Shown: positions 35,501 through 43,972, counted from the stretch's first letter. The stretch is 64,000 bases of DNA from Flavobacterium gelidilacus DSM 15343 (GCF_000422685.1 NZ_AUGN01000011.1:1-64000); one strand, 5' to 3'. Numbers and translations: made by a program. Notes: generated by a model not told the origin, from the letters alone.

Positions 35501-38056
35501 GTTGGAGAAAAAGCAACGGTTTCATTTCCATCAAGTGAAGGCGGAAGAGCTTTAATTTCAATTGAAAACGGCTCAAAAGTAGTTTCTTCATTTTGGGCAA
35601 TGACCACACAAGGTGAAACTAAAGTTGAAATTCCAGTAACACCTGAAATGGCTCCAAATGTTTATGTAAATATAACTTTATTAAAACCTCACGCTTCTAC
35701 TTTAAATGATACTCCTATTAGAATGTATGGAATATTACCTATTGAAGTTGTAGATAAAAATACCGTACTTCAACCTCAAATTGCAATGGCAAGTGTTTTA
35801 AAACCTGAAACAAAAACTACAATAAAAGTTAGTGAAAAAGAGGGTAAAGAAATGACTTATACATTAGCAATTGTTGATGATGGTTTGTTAGATTTAACGC
35901 GTTTCAAAACTCCAAATGCTTGGGATAAATTCTATGCTCGACAAGCTTTAGGGGTAAAAACTTGGGATGTTTATGATGATGTAATTGGTGCTTATGGTGG
36001 AAAAATAAACCAAATTTTCAGCATTGGTGGTGATGAAGATTTAGGTGGAGGAAATGCCAAAAAAGCTAACCGATTTAAACCAGTTGTTATTTATTTAGGA
36101 CCATTTAAATTAGAAAAAGGACAAACAAAATCGCATACAGTTACATTGCCAAATTACATAGGTTCAGTAAGAACAATGGTTGTAGCTGGTGATGCCAAAA
36201 CAAACGCTTATGGAAGTGTAGAAAAAACAACTCCAGTTAGAAAGCCATTAATGGTTCTAGCTTCTGTGCCAAGAAAAATTTCTCCAAATGAAAAAGTTAC
36301 GTTGCCAATTACAGTTTTCGCCATGGAAAATCATGTAAAAAATGTAACGGTTCAGATAAAAACAAATAATGCTATTCGTGTAGTTTCAGCTTCAAAACAG
36401 AACGTGAGTTTTAGTTCACCTGATGAAAAAATGGTGTATTTTGATTTAGAAGTTGGAAGTATTCTCGGAATCGGAAAAATTGAAGTCATTGCCACATCAG
36501 GAAATGAAAAAGCAACTTATGAAGTCGAATTAGATGTGACAAATCCAAATCCAATTACCAATGATTTTGTAGATGTGGTGATTGAACCCAATTCAAGTAA
36601 AACTATACAATGGAATACTTTTGGAGTTGAAGGAAGTAATAAAGCTAGGTTAGAAGTTTCTTCTTTTCCAACAATTGATTTTAATGGTCGAATTCAATAT
36701 TTGATTCAATATCCTCATGGTTGTGTAGAGCAAACAACTTCTAGCGTTTTTCCTCAATTGTATTTGGGTGATGTTATGGATTTAGATAGCAATAGAAAAT
36801 CAGAAATGCAAAAAAACATCAACGCTGGAATTCAAAAATTAGGAGGTTTCCAACAAGTAAATGGTGGATTATCGTATTGGCCAGGAAATGGTAATGCAGA
36901 CGATTGGGGAACTTCTTATGCTGGACATTTCCTAATAGAAGCAGAGAAAAAAGGCTATGTTTTACCAATTTCTTTCAAACAAAAATGGATTTCCTACCAA
37001 CAAGCAGAAGCTAAAAAATGGAGATATTATCAGCAATATCATAATGACTTTGCTCAAGCTTATCGTTTGTACACATTGGCTTTAGCGGGTGTTCCAGATA
37101 TGGGTTCAATGAATCGTTTAAGAGAAACATCTGGAATTTCAAATGAATCTAAAGTAAGATTAGCCGCAACTTATGCCTTAACGGGACAAAAGAAAACGGC
37201 TTTAGCTTTGTTAAATGCGACTTCAGTTGATGATTCAAGCGATAACTATTACTATTATTATGGTTCTTCAGAAAGAAATAAAGCGATGCTTTTAGAAACT
37301 TATTTATTAGTAAATGATAATCAAAAAGCATTTGGGTTAGCGACAAAAATTGCAAGTTCACTTTCTTCTAAAAATTATATGAGTACGCAAACTACTGCTT
37401 ATTGTTTGTATGCCATGTCGAAATTTGCTATCAAGAATGGTGGAAAAGGAATTAATGCTTCGTTTTCAAATAATGGAAAATCTGAAACCATAACTTCAAC
37501 TAAATCTATTGCCGATAGGAAATTAGTTGTGAAAAATGGGTCAAATAGTGTCACAATTAAAAATAACAAAGACAACACAATTTATGTTCGAGTTTTAAAT
37601 AGTGGAATTTTACCTGTTGGTGAAGAAAAAGTGATGCAAAATAATTTTTACGGAAACATTACATTCAAAACAAGAAACGGAAATACAATTTCATTAAACG
37701 AAATCAAACAAGGAACTGAAATTGTAGCTCAGGTTACTATCAGAAATCAATCTAATGATAATATTGAAAATGTAGCTTTATCCCAAATTATTCCGTCTGG
37801 ATTTGAAATTATGAATTCTCGTTACACAGATTTCGGAGATTTTGCTCAAAATAAGGCTGATTACATCGATATTCGTGATGATAGAACACAATTCTATTTT
37901 GGACTTCGAGCAAATGAATCTAGAACATTTACGGTTCTTTTAAATGCAACTTATTTAGGAGATTATTATTTTCCAGGCATTCAATGTGAAGCTATGTATG
38001 ACAACAATTACATAGTAAGAACAAAAGGAGAATGGGTTAAAATTGTAAAGGATTAA
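32564..38056 (+). CDS. Bacterial alpha-2-macroglobulin, lipoprotein
   Basis: 1830 residues, close to the family length. A lipobox ends at Cys19 (VLLIVSYSC). The middle has MG2-type beta domains (GLKGYIYGERGVWRPGDTLH). The intact thioester motif CVEQ (Cys1387 to Gln1390) lies in IQYPHGCVEQTTSSVFPQLY, followed by the alpha/alpha thioester domain. Such proteins trap attacking proteases covalently in the periplasm. Residues ~450-490 form an odd Glu- then Tyr/Asp-rich stretch (EEEEEEIADEDE, YYYDDYYYDDYNW). The pbpC gene follows after 3 bp, the classical defence-and-repair pairing. Confidence 0.95.
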   Translation: MKLNRYLQLIVLLIVSYSCGKKSENFNSDFNLYKDYILNFSSGLVSTETDFRVVLAFDNKEWTPNEELDSDLFSISPNVSGKVVALSSNTVAFIPSEKLEQDTEYQITFHLDEVKDVPSKLEEFNFTVKTIKQDFLVKTLDLQSYSKEYQYLNGIISFSDGIDLELAKKIIKANQGDKDLKIKFDKDLSNPKEYKFVIDSIQRKVEDSKINILWDGSVLNIDQKGDVDFEIPGKNNFKVILAQIQQDNAQVLLINFSDPIKKGQNLEGLVQVESASNLKFATAGNLLKVFFTESLKGELLVEVFQGIQSEDGFKMKYDFSEKVTFDQVKPEIRFVKSGTILPSSNNLKINFEAVNLKAVDVKVYQIYKNNILQFLQYNELNGSQNLRNVAQPIAKQTITLKTNNLVNYGDWSAYALDLSKIIAVDPGSIYRVELTYKKKYSLYKCASTVIEEEEEEIADEDEVRSNQYYYDDYYYDDYNWNERDDPCSNSYYYNNKIFTNVIATDLGVIAKRGENGSYFFAVNNIITTEPVAGAVIDLYNFQQQKLATIKTDAQGLVNADIAKYAYFAIVTNDNNTTYVKLDEGQSLSVSNFDVGGEQLQKGLKGYIYGERGVWRPGDTLHIAFMLNDNESKLEKTHPIKFKLSNPQGKAMYVAVQKYNETNHYKFKVVTKDSDITGNWEAKISIGGVHFYKSIKIETIKPNRLKIKNSFADGNLSGNKPNNGTIQVAWLHGAIAKNLKVDMQAKFLQQVTAFKGYAKYDFDDDVRSFSSEEVNVFSGKVDDFGKTNVTIQPKINNQAPGKLKVVFQTKAYENGGDFSTDVVTATYSPFKTYVGIKSPEPNKYGMLETEKMNRFDIVSVDENGKPKAVKNLEVRVYKVDWRWWWNSSGDDLSRYNSSQVTTAYKNFNVSTNAAGKGSVQFEVSENDWGRYLIRVVDNEGGHATSKTEIIDWPIWSGKSKTGDASTANMLVFTSDKTKYAVGEKATVSFPSSEGGRALISIENGSKVVSSFWAMTTQGETKVEIPVTPEMAPNVYVNITLLKPHASTLNDTPIRMYGILPIEVVDKNTVLQPQIAMASVLKPETKTTIKVSEKEGKEMTYTLAIVDDGLLDLTRFKTPNAWDKFYARQALGVKTWDVYDDVIGAYGGKINQIFSIGGDEDLGGGNAKKANRFKPVVIYLGPFKLEKGQTKSHTVTLPNYIGSVRTMVVAGDAKTNAYGSVEKTTPVRKPLMVLASVPRKISPNEKVTLPITVFAMENHVKNVTVQIKTNNAIRVVSASKQNVSFSSPDEKMVYFDLEVGSILGIGKIEVIATSGNEKATYEVELDVTNPNPITNDFVDVVIEPNSSKTIQWNTFGVEGSNKARLEVSSFPTIDFNGRIQYLIQYPHGCVEQTTSSVFPQLYLGDVMDLDSNRKSEMQKNINAGIQKLGGFQQVNGGLSYWPGNGNADDWGTSYAGHFLIEAEKKGYVLPISFKQKWISYQQAEAKKWRYYQQYHNDFAQAYRLYTLALAGVPDMGSMNRLRETSGISNESKVRLAATYALTGQKKTALALLNATSVDDSSDNYYYYYGSSERNKAMLLETYLLVNDNQKAFGLATKIASSLSSKNYMSTQTTAYCLYAMSKFAIKNGGKGINASFSNNGKSETITSTKSIADRKLVVKNGSNSVTIKNNKDNTIYVRVLNSGILPVGEEKVMQNNFYGNITFKTRNGNTISLNEIKQGTEIVAQVTIRNQSNDNIENVALSQIIPSGFEIMNSRYTDFGDFAQNKADYIDIRDDRTQFYFGLRANESRTFTVLLNATYLGDYYFPGIQCEAMYDNNYIVRTKGEWVKIVKD

Positions 38057-38059
38057 TAA

Positions 38060-40414
38060 GTGTTTCAAAGAATAAAAAAATGGATACTTAACAATAAAAT
38101 AAAAGCTACCATCATCCTTATTTTGATGGTAGTTTATTACTTTTCATTACCTCGAAAATTATTCGAAAACAATTACGCAACTGTTATTGAAAGTAACGAA
38201 GGTCAATTATTAGGAGCAAAAATTGCAAAAGACGGACAATGGCGTTTTCCTGAAAGTGATAGTATTCCAAACAAGTTTAAAGAATGTATCATTGCTTTTG
38301 AAGATCAGCATTTTTACAAACATTTTGGATTTAATCCAGTTTCTATGTATCATGCTTTTTTGCAAAATCGAAAAGCTAATAAAGTGGTTCGTGGGGGAAG
38401 TACTTTAACGCAGCAAGTCATTCGTTTACACAGAAGTGGAAAAAGTAGAAGTTATTTTGAAAAAATAATCGAATTAATTTTATCCACGCGATTAGAATTC
38501 AGACATTCAAAAGATGAAATTCTACAATTATATACAGCTCACGCACCTTTTGGAAGTAATGTTGTAGGATTGGAAATGGCTTCTTGGAAATATTTTGGCT
38601 TGCAACCCAATCAATTATCTTGGGCAGAATCAGCAACTTTAGCTGTTTTGCCAAATGCACCAAGTTTAATTTATCCAGGAAAAAATCAGGAACGATTACT
38701 CAAAAAAAGAAATCTTTTACTCAAAAAATTATTTACAAATAAAGTAATTGATAAAGAAACGTATGAATTATCACTTGAAGAAAATCTACCTCAAAAACCC
38801 TTTGATGTACCACAAATTGCACCTCATTTACTAGAAAAAATAGCCAAAACAAATCGTGGTGAAAAGATTAAAACGACAATTAACACACACGTTCAAGAAC
38901 AAGCAAATGAAATTGTAAGGCAATATTATAATTTATACAAACAAAATCAAGTTTATAATATTTCTGTTCTAGTTGTTGAGGTAAAAACCCGCAATGTTAT
39001 AGCTTATGTTGGAAATAGTCCAACCGATAAAAATCATCAAAAAGATGTTGATATTATTTCAGCTCCAAGAAGTACAGGAAGTATTTTGAAACCGTTTTTG
39101 TATGCTTCTATGTTAGATGATGGTGATATTTTACCAAACACATTAGTTCCAGATATTCCAACACAAATTTCAGGATATTCTCCACAAAATTACAACTTGA
39201 CTTACGATGGAGCAGTTCCAGCAAGTAAAGCTTTGTCTCGTTCTTTAAATATTCCAGCTGTTTTGATGCTTCAGGAGTATTCGGTGAATAAGTTTTACGA
39301 GCAATTACAAAAATTAAAATTGAAAGATGTAAATCGCCAACCAAGTAATTACGGATTGTCATTAATTTTAGGTGGAGCAGAATCAAACTTATGGGATTTA
39401 TGCAATTCTTATGCGTATATGTCAAGCACGTTGAATCATTTCAATAAAAACAATGACGAATATCGTTCTAATGAATTAACCGATTTAAACTTAGATTTCA
39501 ATAGAAAAACAGATTTTGGAAAGTCAACGCGACAAAAAAATGTATTTGGAGCTGGAGCCATTTGGCAAACCTTCAATGCAATGAAAGAAGTCAATCGTCC
39601 AGAAGGTGATGAGGCTTGGCGTTTTTATGATTCTTCCTTAGAAATTGCTTGGAAAACAGGAACAAGTTTTGGAAGTAGAGATGCTTGGGCAATTGGGGTA
39701 ACCAAAGAATATGTAGTTGGAGTTTGGGTTGGAAACGCAACTGGAGAAGGAAGGCCATTATTAACTGGAGTCGAAAGTGCAGCACCAATTTTATTTGATG
39801 TTTTTCATTTATTGCCAAAATCAAAATGGTTTGAAACTCCTTTTAATGATTTAGAAGAATCCAATGTTTGTGGTATTTCTGGTTATTTGGCTCAAGAAAA
39901 TTGTCCTTCAAAAAAGCAATGGATTCCAAAAACAGCTAAGAAAACAGAAAATTGTCCTTATCATAAATTAATTCATTTAGATAAAAATGAGCAGTTTAGA
40001 GTAAATTCAATTTGTGAAAGTGTAGATAATATGGTTTCAAAATCTTGGTTTGTTTTGCCGCCAGTTATGGAATGGTATTATAAAAGTAATAATCCAAATT
40101 ACATGATTTTACCACCATTTAGATCAGATTGTGTCTCAAATACTGACGATAAAGTAATGGATTTCATTTACCCAAAAGCGAATACAAAGATTATTTTAAC
40201 CAAAAATTTCGAAAGTGAGTTACAACCAGCTATTTTCAAAATTGCTCATAATAATAGAGAGATAGAATTGTTTTGGTATTTAGATGATAAGTATTTAGGA
40301 AGTACAAAAACGTTTCACGAAATGCCAATTATGGCTAAAACAGGTTTTCATATTGTGACTGTAGTAGATGAATTAGGAAATGAGATTCGAAGGAAAGTTG
40401 AATTTGAGCAATAA
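38060..40414 (+). CDS. pbpC: Penicillin-binding protein 1C
   Basis: 784 residues, GTG start. One membrane span near 13-27. Glycosyltransferase domain: FEDQHFYKHFGFNPVSM and RGGSTLTQQVIRLHR. Transpeptidase motifs: S341-I-L-K344 in STGSILKPFLYAS, SLN (SRSLNIPAVLML) and KTGTSFGSRDAWA. The C-terminal BiPBP_C domain closes the protein. It polymerises and crosslinks peptidoglycan. Coupled to the alpha-2-macroglobulin gene, it is thought to repair the wall after envelope breach. Confidence 0.96.
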   Translation: MFQRIKKWILNNKIKATIILILMVVYYFSLPRKLFENNYATVIESNEGQLLGAKIAKDGQWRFPESDSIPNKFKECIIAFEDQHFYKHFGFNPVSMYHAFLQNRKANKVVRGGSTLTQQVIRLHRSGKSRSYFEKIIELILSTRLEFRHSKDEILQLYTAHAPFGSNVVGLEMASWKYFGLQPNQLSWAESATLAVLPNAPSLIYPGKNQERLLKKRNLLLKKLFTNKVIDKETYELSLEENLPQKPFDVPQIAPHLLEKIAKTNRGEKIKTTINTHVQEQANEIVRQYYNLYKQNQVYNISVLVVEVKTRNVIAYVGNSPTDKNHQKDVDIISAPRSTGSILKPFLYASMLDDGDILPNTLVPDIPTQISGYSPQNYNLTYDGAVPASKALSRSLNIPAVLMLQEYSVNKFYEQLQKLKLKDVNRQPSNYGLSLILGGAESNLWDLCNSYAYMSSTLNHFNKNNDEYRSNELTDLNLDFNRKTDFGKSTRQKNVFGAGAIWQTFNAMKEVNRPEGDEAWRFYDSSLEIAWKTGTSFGSRDAWAIGVTKEYVVGVWVGNATGEGRPLLTGVESAAPILFDVFHLLPKSKWFETPFNDLEESNVCGISGYLAQENCPSKKQWIPKTAKKTENCPYHKLIHLDKNEQFRVNSICESVDNMVSKSWFVLPPVMEWYYKSNNPNYMILPPFRSDCVSNTDDKVMDFIYPKANTKIILTKNFESELQPAIFKIAHNNREIELFWYLDDKYLGSTKTFHEMPIMAKTGFHIVTVVDELGNEIRRKVEFEQ

Positions 40415-40418
40415 AAAA

Positions 40419-40446
40419 ATCGCTACTCAATTAAGAATAGCGGTTT
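40419..40446 (+). terminator. Terminator after pbpC
   Basis: ATCGCTA pairs with TAGCGGT (one G-T pair) around a 12-base loop, followed by TTT; weak T-run. Confidence 0.6.
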
Positions 40447-40456
40447 AATATTTTTT

Positions 40457-40477
40457 ATGCTGAATTTATTTCAGCAT
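40457..40477. repeat. 21-bp REP-like palindrome copy 3
   Basis: ATGCTGAA, TTTAT loop, TTCAGCAT, perfect arms. It directly abuts the duplicated rng fragment. Confidence 0.92.
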
Positions 40478-40541
40478 TACTTGATTGCCTTTCCTTTGTC
40501 GTCAAAGAAATGATATTCAAGATACGTGTAAGCGTCACGAG
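40477..40541 (-). pseudogene. Duplicated 3' end of rng (65-bp direct repeat)
   Basis: Matches 40635-40699, the end of rng, with a single mismatch (G40501 versus A40659). On the minus strand it still encodes RDAYTYLEYHFFDDKGKAIK and a stop. An in-frame TTG at about 40588 would give a 38-codon reading frame, but nothing supports expression. Most likely a remnant of a local duplication or of a displaced rng end. Confidence 0.85.
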
Positions 40542-40591
40542 ATTTGAGATTAAGAGGAGGAAGTCCAGTAGACTTCAGGTATTTTTGAAAC

Positions 40592-40629
40592 AAAAAAAAC
40601 CGTTCAAAACTAAATTTGAACGGTTTTTA
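40592..40629 (-). terminator. Terminator of rng
   Basis: ACCGTTCAAA and TTTGAACGGT form the stem; on the minus strand a T-run follows (A-run at 40592-40599). It separates rng from the duplicated 3' fragment. Confidence 0.9.
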
Positions 40630-40634
40630 AATTT

Positions 40635-40699
40635 TTACTTGATTGCCTTTCCTTTGTCATCAAAGAAATGATATTCAAGATACGTGTAAGCGTCACGAG
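40635..40699 (-). repeat. Intact copy of the 65-bp direct repeat
   Basis: Parent copy of 40477-40541, offset 158 bp, forming the end of rng. Confidence 0.88.
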
Positions 40700-42182
40700 G
40701 TATAATTTTCACCCATTTTTTATGTTCAAAAAACCATTTTGAACGTATTGATGGAAAACCTTTCTCAAGGTATGCTGCCACAAAAGGATGTACATGAAGT
40801 GCAACTTTTTTATGGGCTTTAATAATTTTTTCAAGGCTAAACGCAATTTTATCAATAATCAAAATTGGAGCTTCAATTTCCCCATTTTCATTAGGATCTT
40901 CTTCTCTTGTTTTGATATTTACTTCTGGTCTAACTCTTTGTCTAGTAATTTGAATTAATCCAAATTTGCTAGGAGGCAAGATTTTATGCTTGGCCTTATC
41001 GTCACTCATTTCTTCTTTTAAGTAATCATATAACTTTCTGCGGTTGTCTGGATTTTGCATATCAATGAAATCCACTACAATAATTCCACCCATGTCTCGT
41101 AAACGCAATTGTCGTGCAATCTCTGCAGCAGCAATCATGTTTACTTCTAAAGCAGTATCTTCTTGGTTACGAGCTTTGTTTGATCGATTTCCACTATTCA
41201 CATCCACTACGTGTAATGCTTCTGTGTGTTCGATTATTAAATAAGCTCCTTTACTCATCGAAACTGTTTTTCCAAAGGAAGTTTTAATTTGTCTTTCCAC
41301 GTTATATTTCTCAAATAAAGGTAAGTCTTTCGACTGATAGTGTTTTACGATAGACACTCTATCTGGAGCTATTTCTTGCAAATAGTCCTTGGTTTGCAAA
41401 TACAATTCTTCATCATCTATATGAATACTAGTAAAAGTATCATTAAATACATCTCTCAAGATGGAGGAAGCTTTATTAACTTCTCCTAATACTTTTGATG
41501 GATGATGCGCTGTTTGCAACTTCTTACACATACTAGACCATTTGTCTAATAGGTTTTGAAGATCTTTGTTTAGTTCAGCTACTTTTTTGCCTTCGGCTAC
41601 TGTTCTCACAATAACACCGAATCCTTTTGGTTTAATAGATTGAACCAATCGTTTTAATCGTTCTTTTTCTTCTTTTGATTCAATTTTTTGAGAAATTGAA
41701 ACTCTATCCGAAAAAGGAACTAAAACAACAAATCTACCAGCTAACGAAATTTCCGAAGAAATACGTGGGCCTTTTGTAGAAATTGGCTCTTTAACTACTT
41801 GAACAAGAAGTGACTGATTGGCGCTGATAATATCAGCTATACTACCATCTTTGTCAATTTCTTTTTCAAAAGGAAAATTTTTGAGTGAATAATCTTTTAT
41901 TTTACCTGCGCTTACAAGTTTTATAAACTTCATCATTGAAGGAAGATTTGGACCTAAATCATGATAATGCAAAAAAGCATCTTTTTCATAACCTACGTTT
42001 ACAAAAGCAGCGTTTAAACCTGCTACTGGCTTTCTTATTTTTGAAATAAAAATATCGCCAACAGCAAAATTAATTCCGCTACTGTTTTCTTCTTCTTTGT
42101 GAAGTTCAATTAGTTTTCCATCCTTTAATAAGGCAAAATCTACAGCGTCTGAACTTGATCTAATAATTAATTCTTTGTTCAA
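40635..42182 (-). CDS. rng: Ribonuclease E/G family protein
   Basis: 515 residues. The TTG start at 42182 is needed: the nearby upstream ATGs are out of frame or hit a stop. It begins NKELIIRSSSDAVDFALLKD. S1-like domain (VGDIFISKIRKPVAGLNAAF), the GPRISSEISLAGR block, and DNase I-like catalytic residues in HVVDVNSGNRSN and GGIIVVDFIDM are present. The C-terminal scaffold of RNase E is absent, as in RNase G. It matures 16S rRNA and turns over mRNA. The last 65 bp are duplicated just downstream. Confidence 0.95.
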   Translation of the reverse strand: MNKELIIRSSSDAVDFALLKDGKLIELHKEEENSSGINFAVGDIFISKIRKPVAGLNAAFVNVGYEKDAFLHYHDLGPNLPSMMKFIKLVSAGKIKDYSLKNFPFEKEIDKDGSIADIISANQSLLVQVVKEPISTKGPRISSEISLAGRFVVLVPFSDRVSISQKIESKEEKERLKRLVQSIKPKGFGVIVRTVAEGKKVAELNKDLQNLLDKWSSMCKKLQTAHHPSKVLGEVNKASSILRDVFNDTFTSIHIDDEELYLQTKDYLQEIAPDRVSIVKHYQSKDLPLFEKYNVERQIKTSFGKTVSMSKGAYLIIEHTEALHVVDVNSGNRSNKARNQEDTALEVNMIAAAEIARQLRLRDMGGIIVVDFIDMQNPDNRRKLYDYLKEEMSDDKAKHKILPPSKFGLIQITRQRVRPEVNIKTREEDPNENGEIEAPILIIDKIAFSLEKIIKAHKKVALHVHPFVAAYLEKGFPSIRSKWFFEHKKWVKIIPRDAYTYLEYHFFDDKGKAIK

Positions 42183-42211
42183 AAGAGTACATTTTTATCC
42201 ATACTTTATAA

Positions 42212-42274
42212 AGTTAGAAATTAGAAGTTAGAAGTTAGAAATATTCTAAATTCTGAATTCTAAATTCTGAATTC
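42212..42274. repeat. Heptad-period array 9 (nine perfect-phase units)
   Basis: Exactly 63 bp: four units of AGTTAGA type, one junction unit, then four units alternating TAAATTC and TGAATTC. The two halves are complementary in character (TTAGAA versus TTCTAA), so the array can fold into a hairpin upstream of rng. Confidence 0.92.
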
Positions 42275-42375
42275 CATTAGTACAGATGGATTAAACAATA
42301 ATTTTTACAGGATTTTTACCCGATAACCAATCCTTACGATTGGTTTTTTTCAAAGAACATCTTTTTTTTCTAAAA
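42275..42375. other. Spacer upstream of rng
   Basis: Includes an ACCAATCCTTACGATTGGTTTTTT hairpin (about 42328-42351: AACCAATC with GATTGGTT) that looks like a terminator on the plus strand, though no plus-strand gene precedes it. Otherwise nothing recognised. Confidence 0.5.
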
Positions 42376-42405
42376 AAGAAAAAGTAGTTAAATACTACTT
42401 TTTCT
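42376..42405 (-). terminator. Terminator of the small basic protein gene
   Basis: GTAGTATTTAACTAC core hairpin with AAAAA/TTTTT flanks; on the minus strand a T-run follows. The stop codon lies in the stem. Confidence 0.7.
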
Positions 42406-42487
42406 TCTTGTGACGGTTAGCTCTCGCTCTTTTTTTACGTTTGTGCGTTGCTACCTTATGTCTTTTTCTTTTTTTACCGCTTGGCAT
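42395..42487 (-). CDS. 30-residue highly basic protein, possible ribosomal (bS22/mS38-like)
   Basis: ATG at 42487, TAG at 42397-42395. The product begins MPSGKKRKRHKVATHKRKK and ends ANRHKKKK; 20 of 30 residues are Lys, Arg or His. The KKRKRHK-HKRKKR pattern resembles the AURKAIP1/COX24 (mS38, bS22) family of tiny ribosomal proteins. That assignment is inference from composition and spacing. It sits 28 bp downstream of the HU gene, with a terminator right behind it, which supports a real gene too short for normal ORF calling. Confidence 0.72.
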   Translation of the reverse strand: MPSGKKRKRHKVATHKRKKRARANRHKKKK

Positions 42488-42515
42488 AATGTCGTTAGTT
42501 TAGATTAATAAATAA

Positions 42516-42809
42516 TTATACTGCTATTTCTGTTTTTGTTTTAACTCCTTCTACAAACACCTTAGCTGGTTTAAAAGCTGGAATGTTGTGTGCTGGAATC
42601 TTTATTGTTGTGTTTTTAGAAATGTTTCTTCCCGTTTTTTCAGCTCTAGTTTTGATGATAAAACTTCCGAAACCTCTTAAATAAACATTGTCTCCTGATT
42701 CTAAAGAATCTTTTACTTCTTCCATAAATGTCTCTACAGTAGCTTGAACATCTCCTTTTTCAAGTCCTAATCTGTCAGAAATTTTTGCTACGATATCTGC
42801 TTTCGTCAT
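42516..42809 (-). CDS. HU/IHF family DNA-binding protein
   Basis: 97 residues. MTKADIVAKISDRLGLEKGD, VYLRGFGSFIIKTRAEKTGRN, and the DNA-minor-groove arm with IPAHNIPAFKPAKVF (the Pro that intercalates). It bends DNA and organises the nucleoid; flavobacteria have several such paralogues. Divergent from mutY. Confidence 0.95.
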   Translation of the reverse strand: MTKADIVAKISDRLGLEKGDVQATVETFMEEVKDSLESGDNVYLRGFGSFIIKTRAEKTGRNISKNTTIKIPAHNIPAFKPAKVFVEGVKTKTEIAV

Positions 42810-42850
42810 TTTTCTTGCGTATTAATTTTATTCTAATTTTTTTGAGAGTG

Positions 42851-42858
42851 CAAATATA
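42851..42858 (-). promoter_or_regulatory. HU gene -7 box
   Basis: TATATTTG on the minus strand, 41 bp before the ATG. Confidence 0.6.
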
Positions 42859-42915
42859 GGAATTAAAAAAACAATATTTCAAGCATAATCAATTATATTT
42901 TAATATAATAAAAGT

Positions 42916-42923
42916 TAATTTTG
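42916..42923 (+). promoter_or_regulatory. mutY -7 box
   Basis: TAATTTTG, 17 bp before the mutY ATG. Confidence 0.6.
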
Positions 42924-42940
42924 CGCCAACAACAAATTTT

Positions 42941-43972
42941 ATGTCTTTTTCTAACTCTTTAATTTATTGGTATTTACAAAACAAAAGGGATTTACCTTGG
43001 CGAAATACTACCGATTCCTATACTATTTGGCTTTCAGAAATCATTCTTCAGCAAACTAGAGTAGCACAAGGAACGCCTTATTTTGAGGCTTTTATCTCTA
43101 ATTTCCCCACTGTTTTTGACTTAGCTAAAGCGAATGAAGAACAAGTATTAAAACTTTGGCAAGGCTTAGGGTATTATTCTCGGGCAAGAAATCTTCATGC
43201 TACAGCAAAATATGTAGTTGTTGAATTAAATGGAGTTTTTCCAACATCCTATAAAGAATTAATTAAATTAAAAGGAATTGGTGAATATACAGCAGCTGCA
43301 ATTGCTTCTTTCTCAATTAATGAAAATGTAGCTGTTTTAGACGGAAATGTTTACAGGGTTTTAGCAAGGTATTTTAATGTTCACAATGATATTTCTGTGT
43401 CATCAACCAAAAAAGTTTTTCAGGAATTGGCTAAAGAAGTACTTCCTAAAAAAGACGCACATATATACAACCAGGCCATTATGGAATTTGGTGCTTTGCA
43501 ATGTGTGCCCAAAAGACCAAATTGCTCAGACTGTGCTTTGTCTGATAGTTGTGCTGCTTTACAAAATAAAACCGTAAACATTTTACCCATTAAATCTAAA
43601 AAAACAAAAGTGACAAATCGTTACTTTAATTATATCGTTTTTGAAGATTTGAATGGTAATACTATAATTAATCAACGTTTAGGTAAAGGTATCTGGCAAA
43701 ATTTATATGAATTTCCAGTAATTGAACTAGATTCAATAATTCATGAAGATGAAATCATCAACTTGATAAGTGACAAATATTCTGATATTGCAAACATTAC
43801 ATTCTTATCAAATTTTGATGTTATTCATAAATTATCGCATCAAACTTTACATATTCAATTTGCTAAAGTTAAATTGTCAACTAATTTAGAAAATGCTATT
43901 TCGATTTCTGATTTAAAAAAACTTCCTTTTCCTATAGTTATTCATAATTTTATAGAAAGATATTTCAGCTAA
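42941..43972 (+). CDS. mutY: A/G-specific adenine glycosylase
   Basis: 343 residues. Catalytic Glu in WLSEIILQQTRV, helix-hairpin-helix KLKGIGEYTAAAIASF, catalytic Asp in AVLDGNVYRVLAR, and the [4Fe-4S] ligands C-x6-C-x2-C-x5-C in CVPKRPNCSDCALSDSC. A C-terminal NUDIX-like domain follows. It removes adenine mispaired with 8-oxoguanine. It precedes ssb, gldE and gldD on the same strand, a conserved flavobacterial arrangement. Confidence 0.97.
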   Translation: MSFSNSLIYWYLQNKRDLPWRNTTDSYTIWLSEIILQQTRVAQGTPYFEAFISNFPTVFDLAKANEEQVLKLWQGLGYYSRARNLHATAKYVVVELNGVFPTSYKELIKLKGIGEYTAAAIASFSINENVAVLDGNVYRVLARYFNVHNDISVSSTKKVFQELAKEVLPKKDAHIYNQAIMEFGALQCVPKRPNCSDCALSDSCAALQNKTVNILPIKSKKTKVTNRYFNYIVFEDLNGNTIINQRLGKGIWQNLYEFPVIELDSIIHEDEIINLISDKYSDIANITFLSNFDVIHKLSHQTLHIQFAKVKLSTNLENAISISDLKKLPFPIVIHNFIERYFS

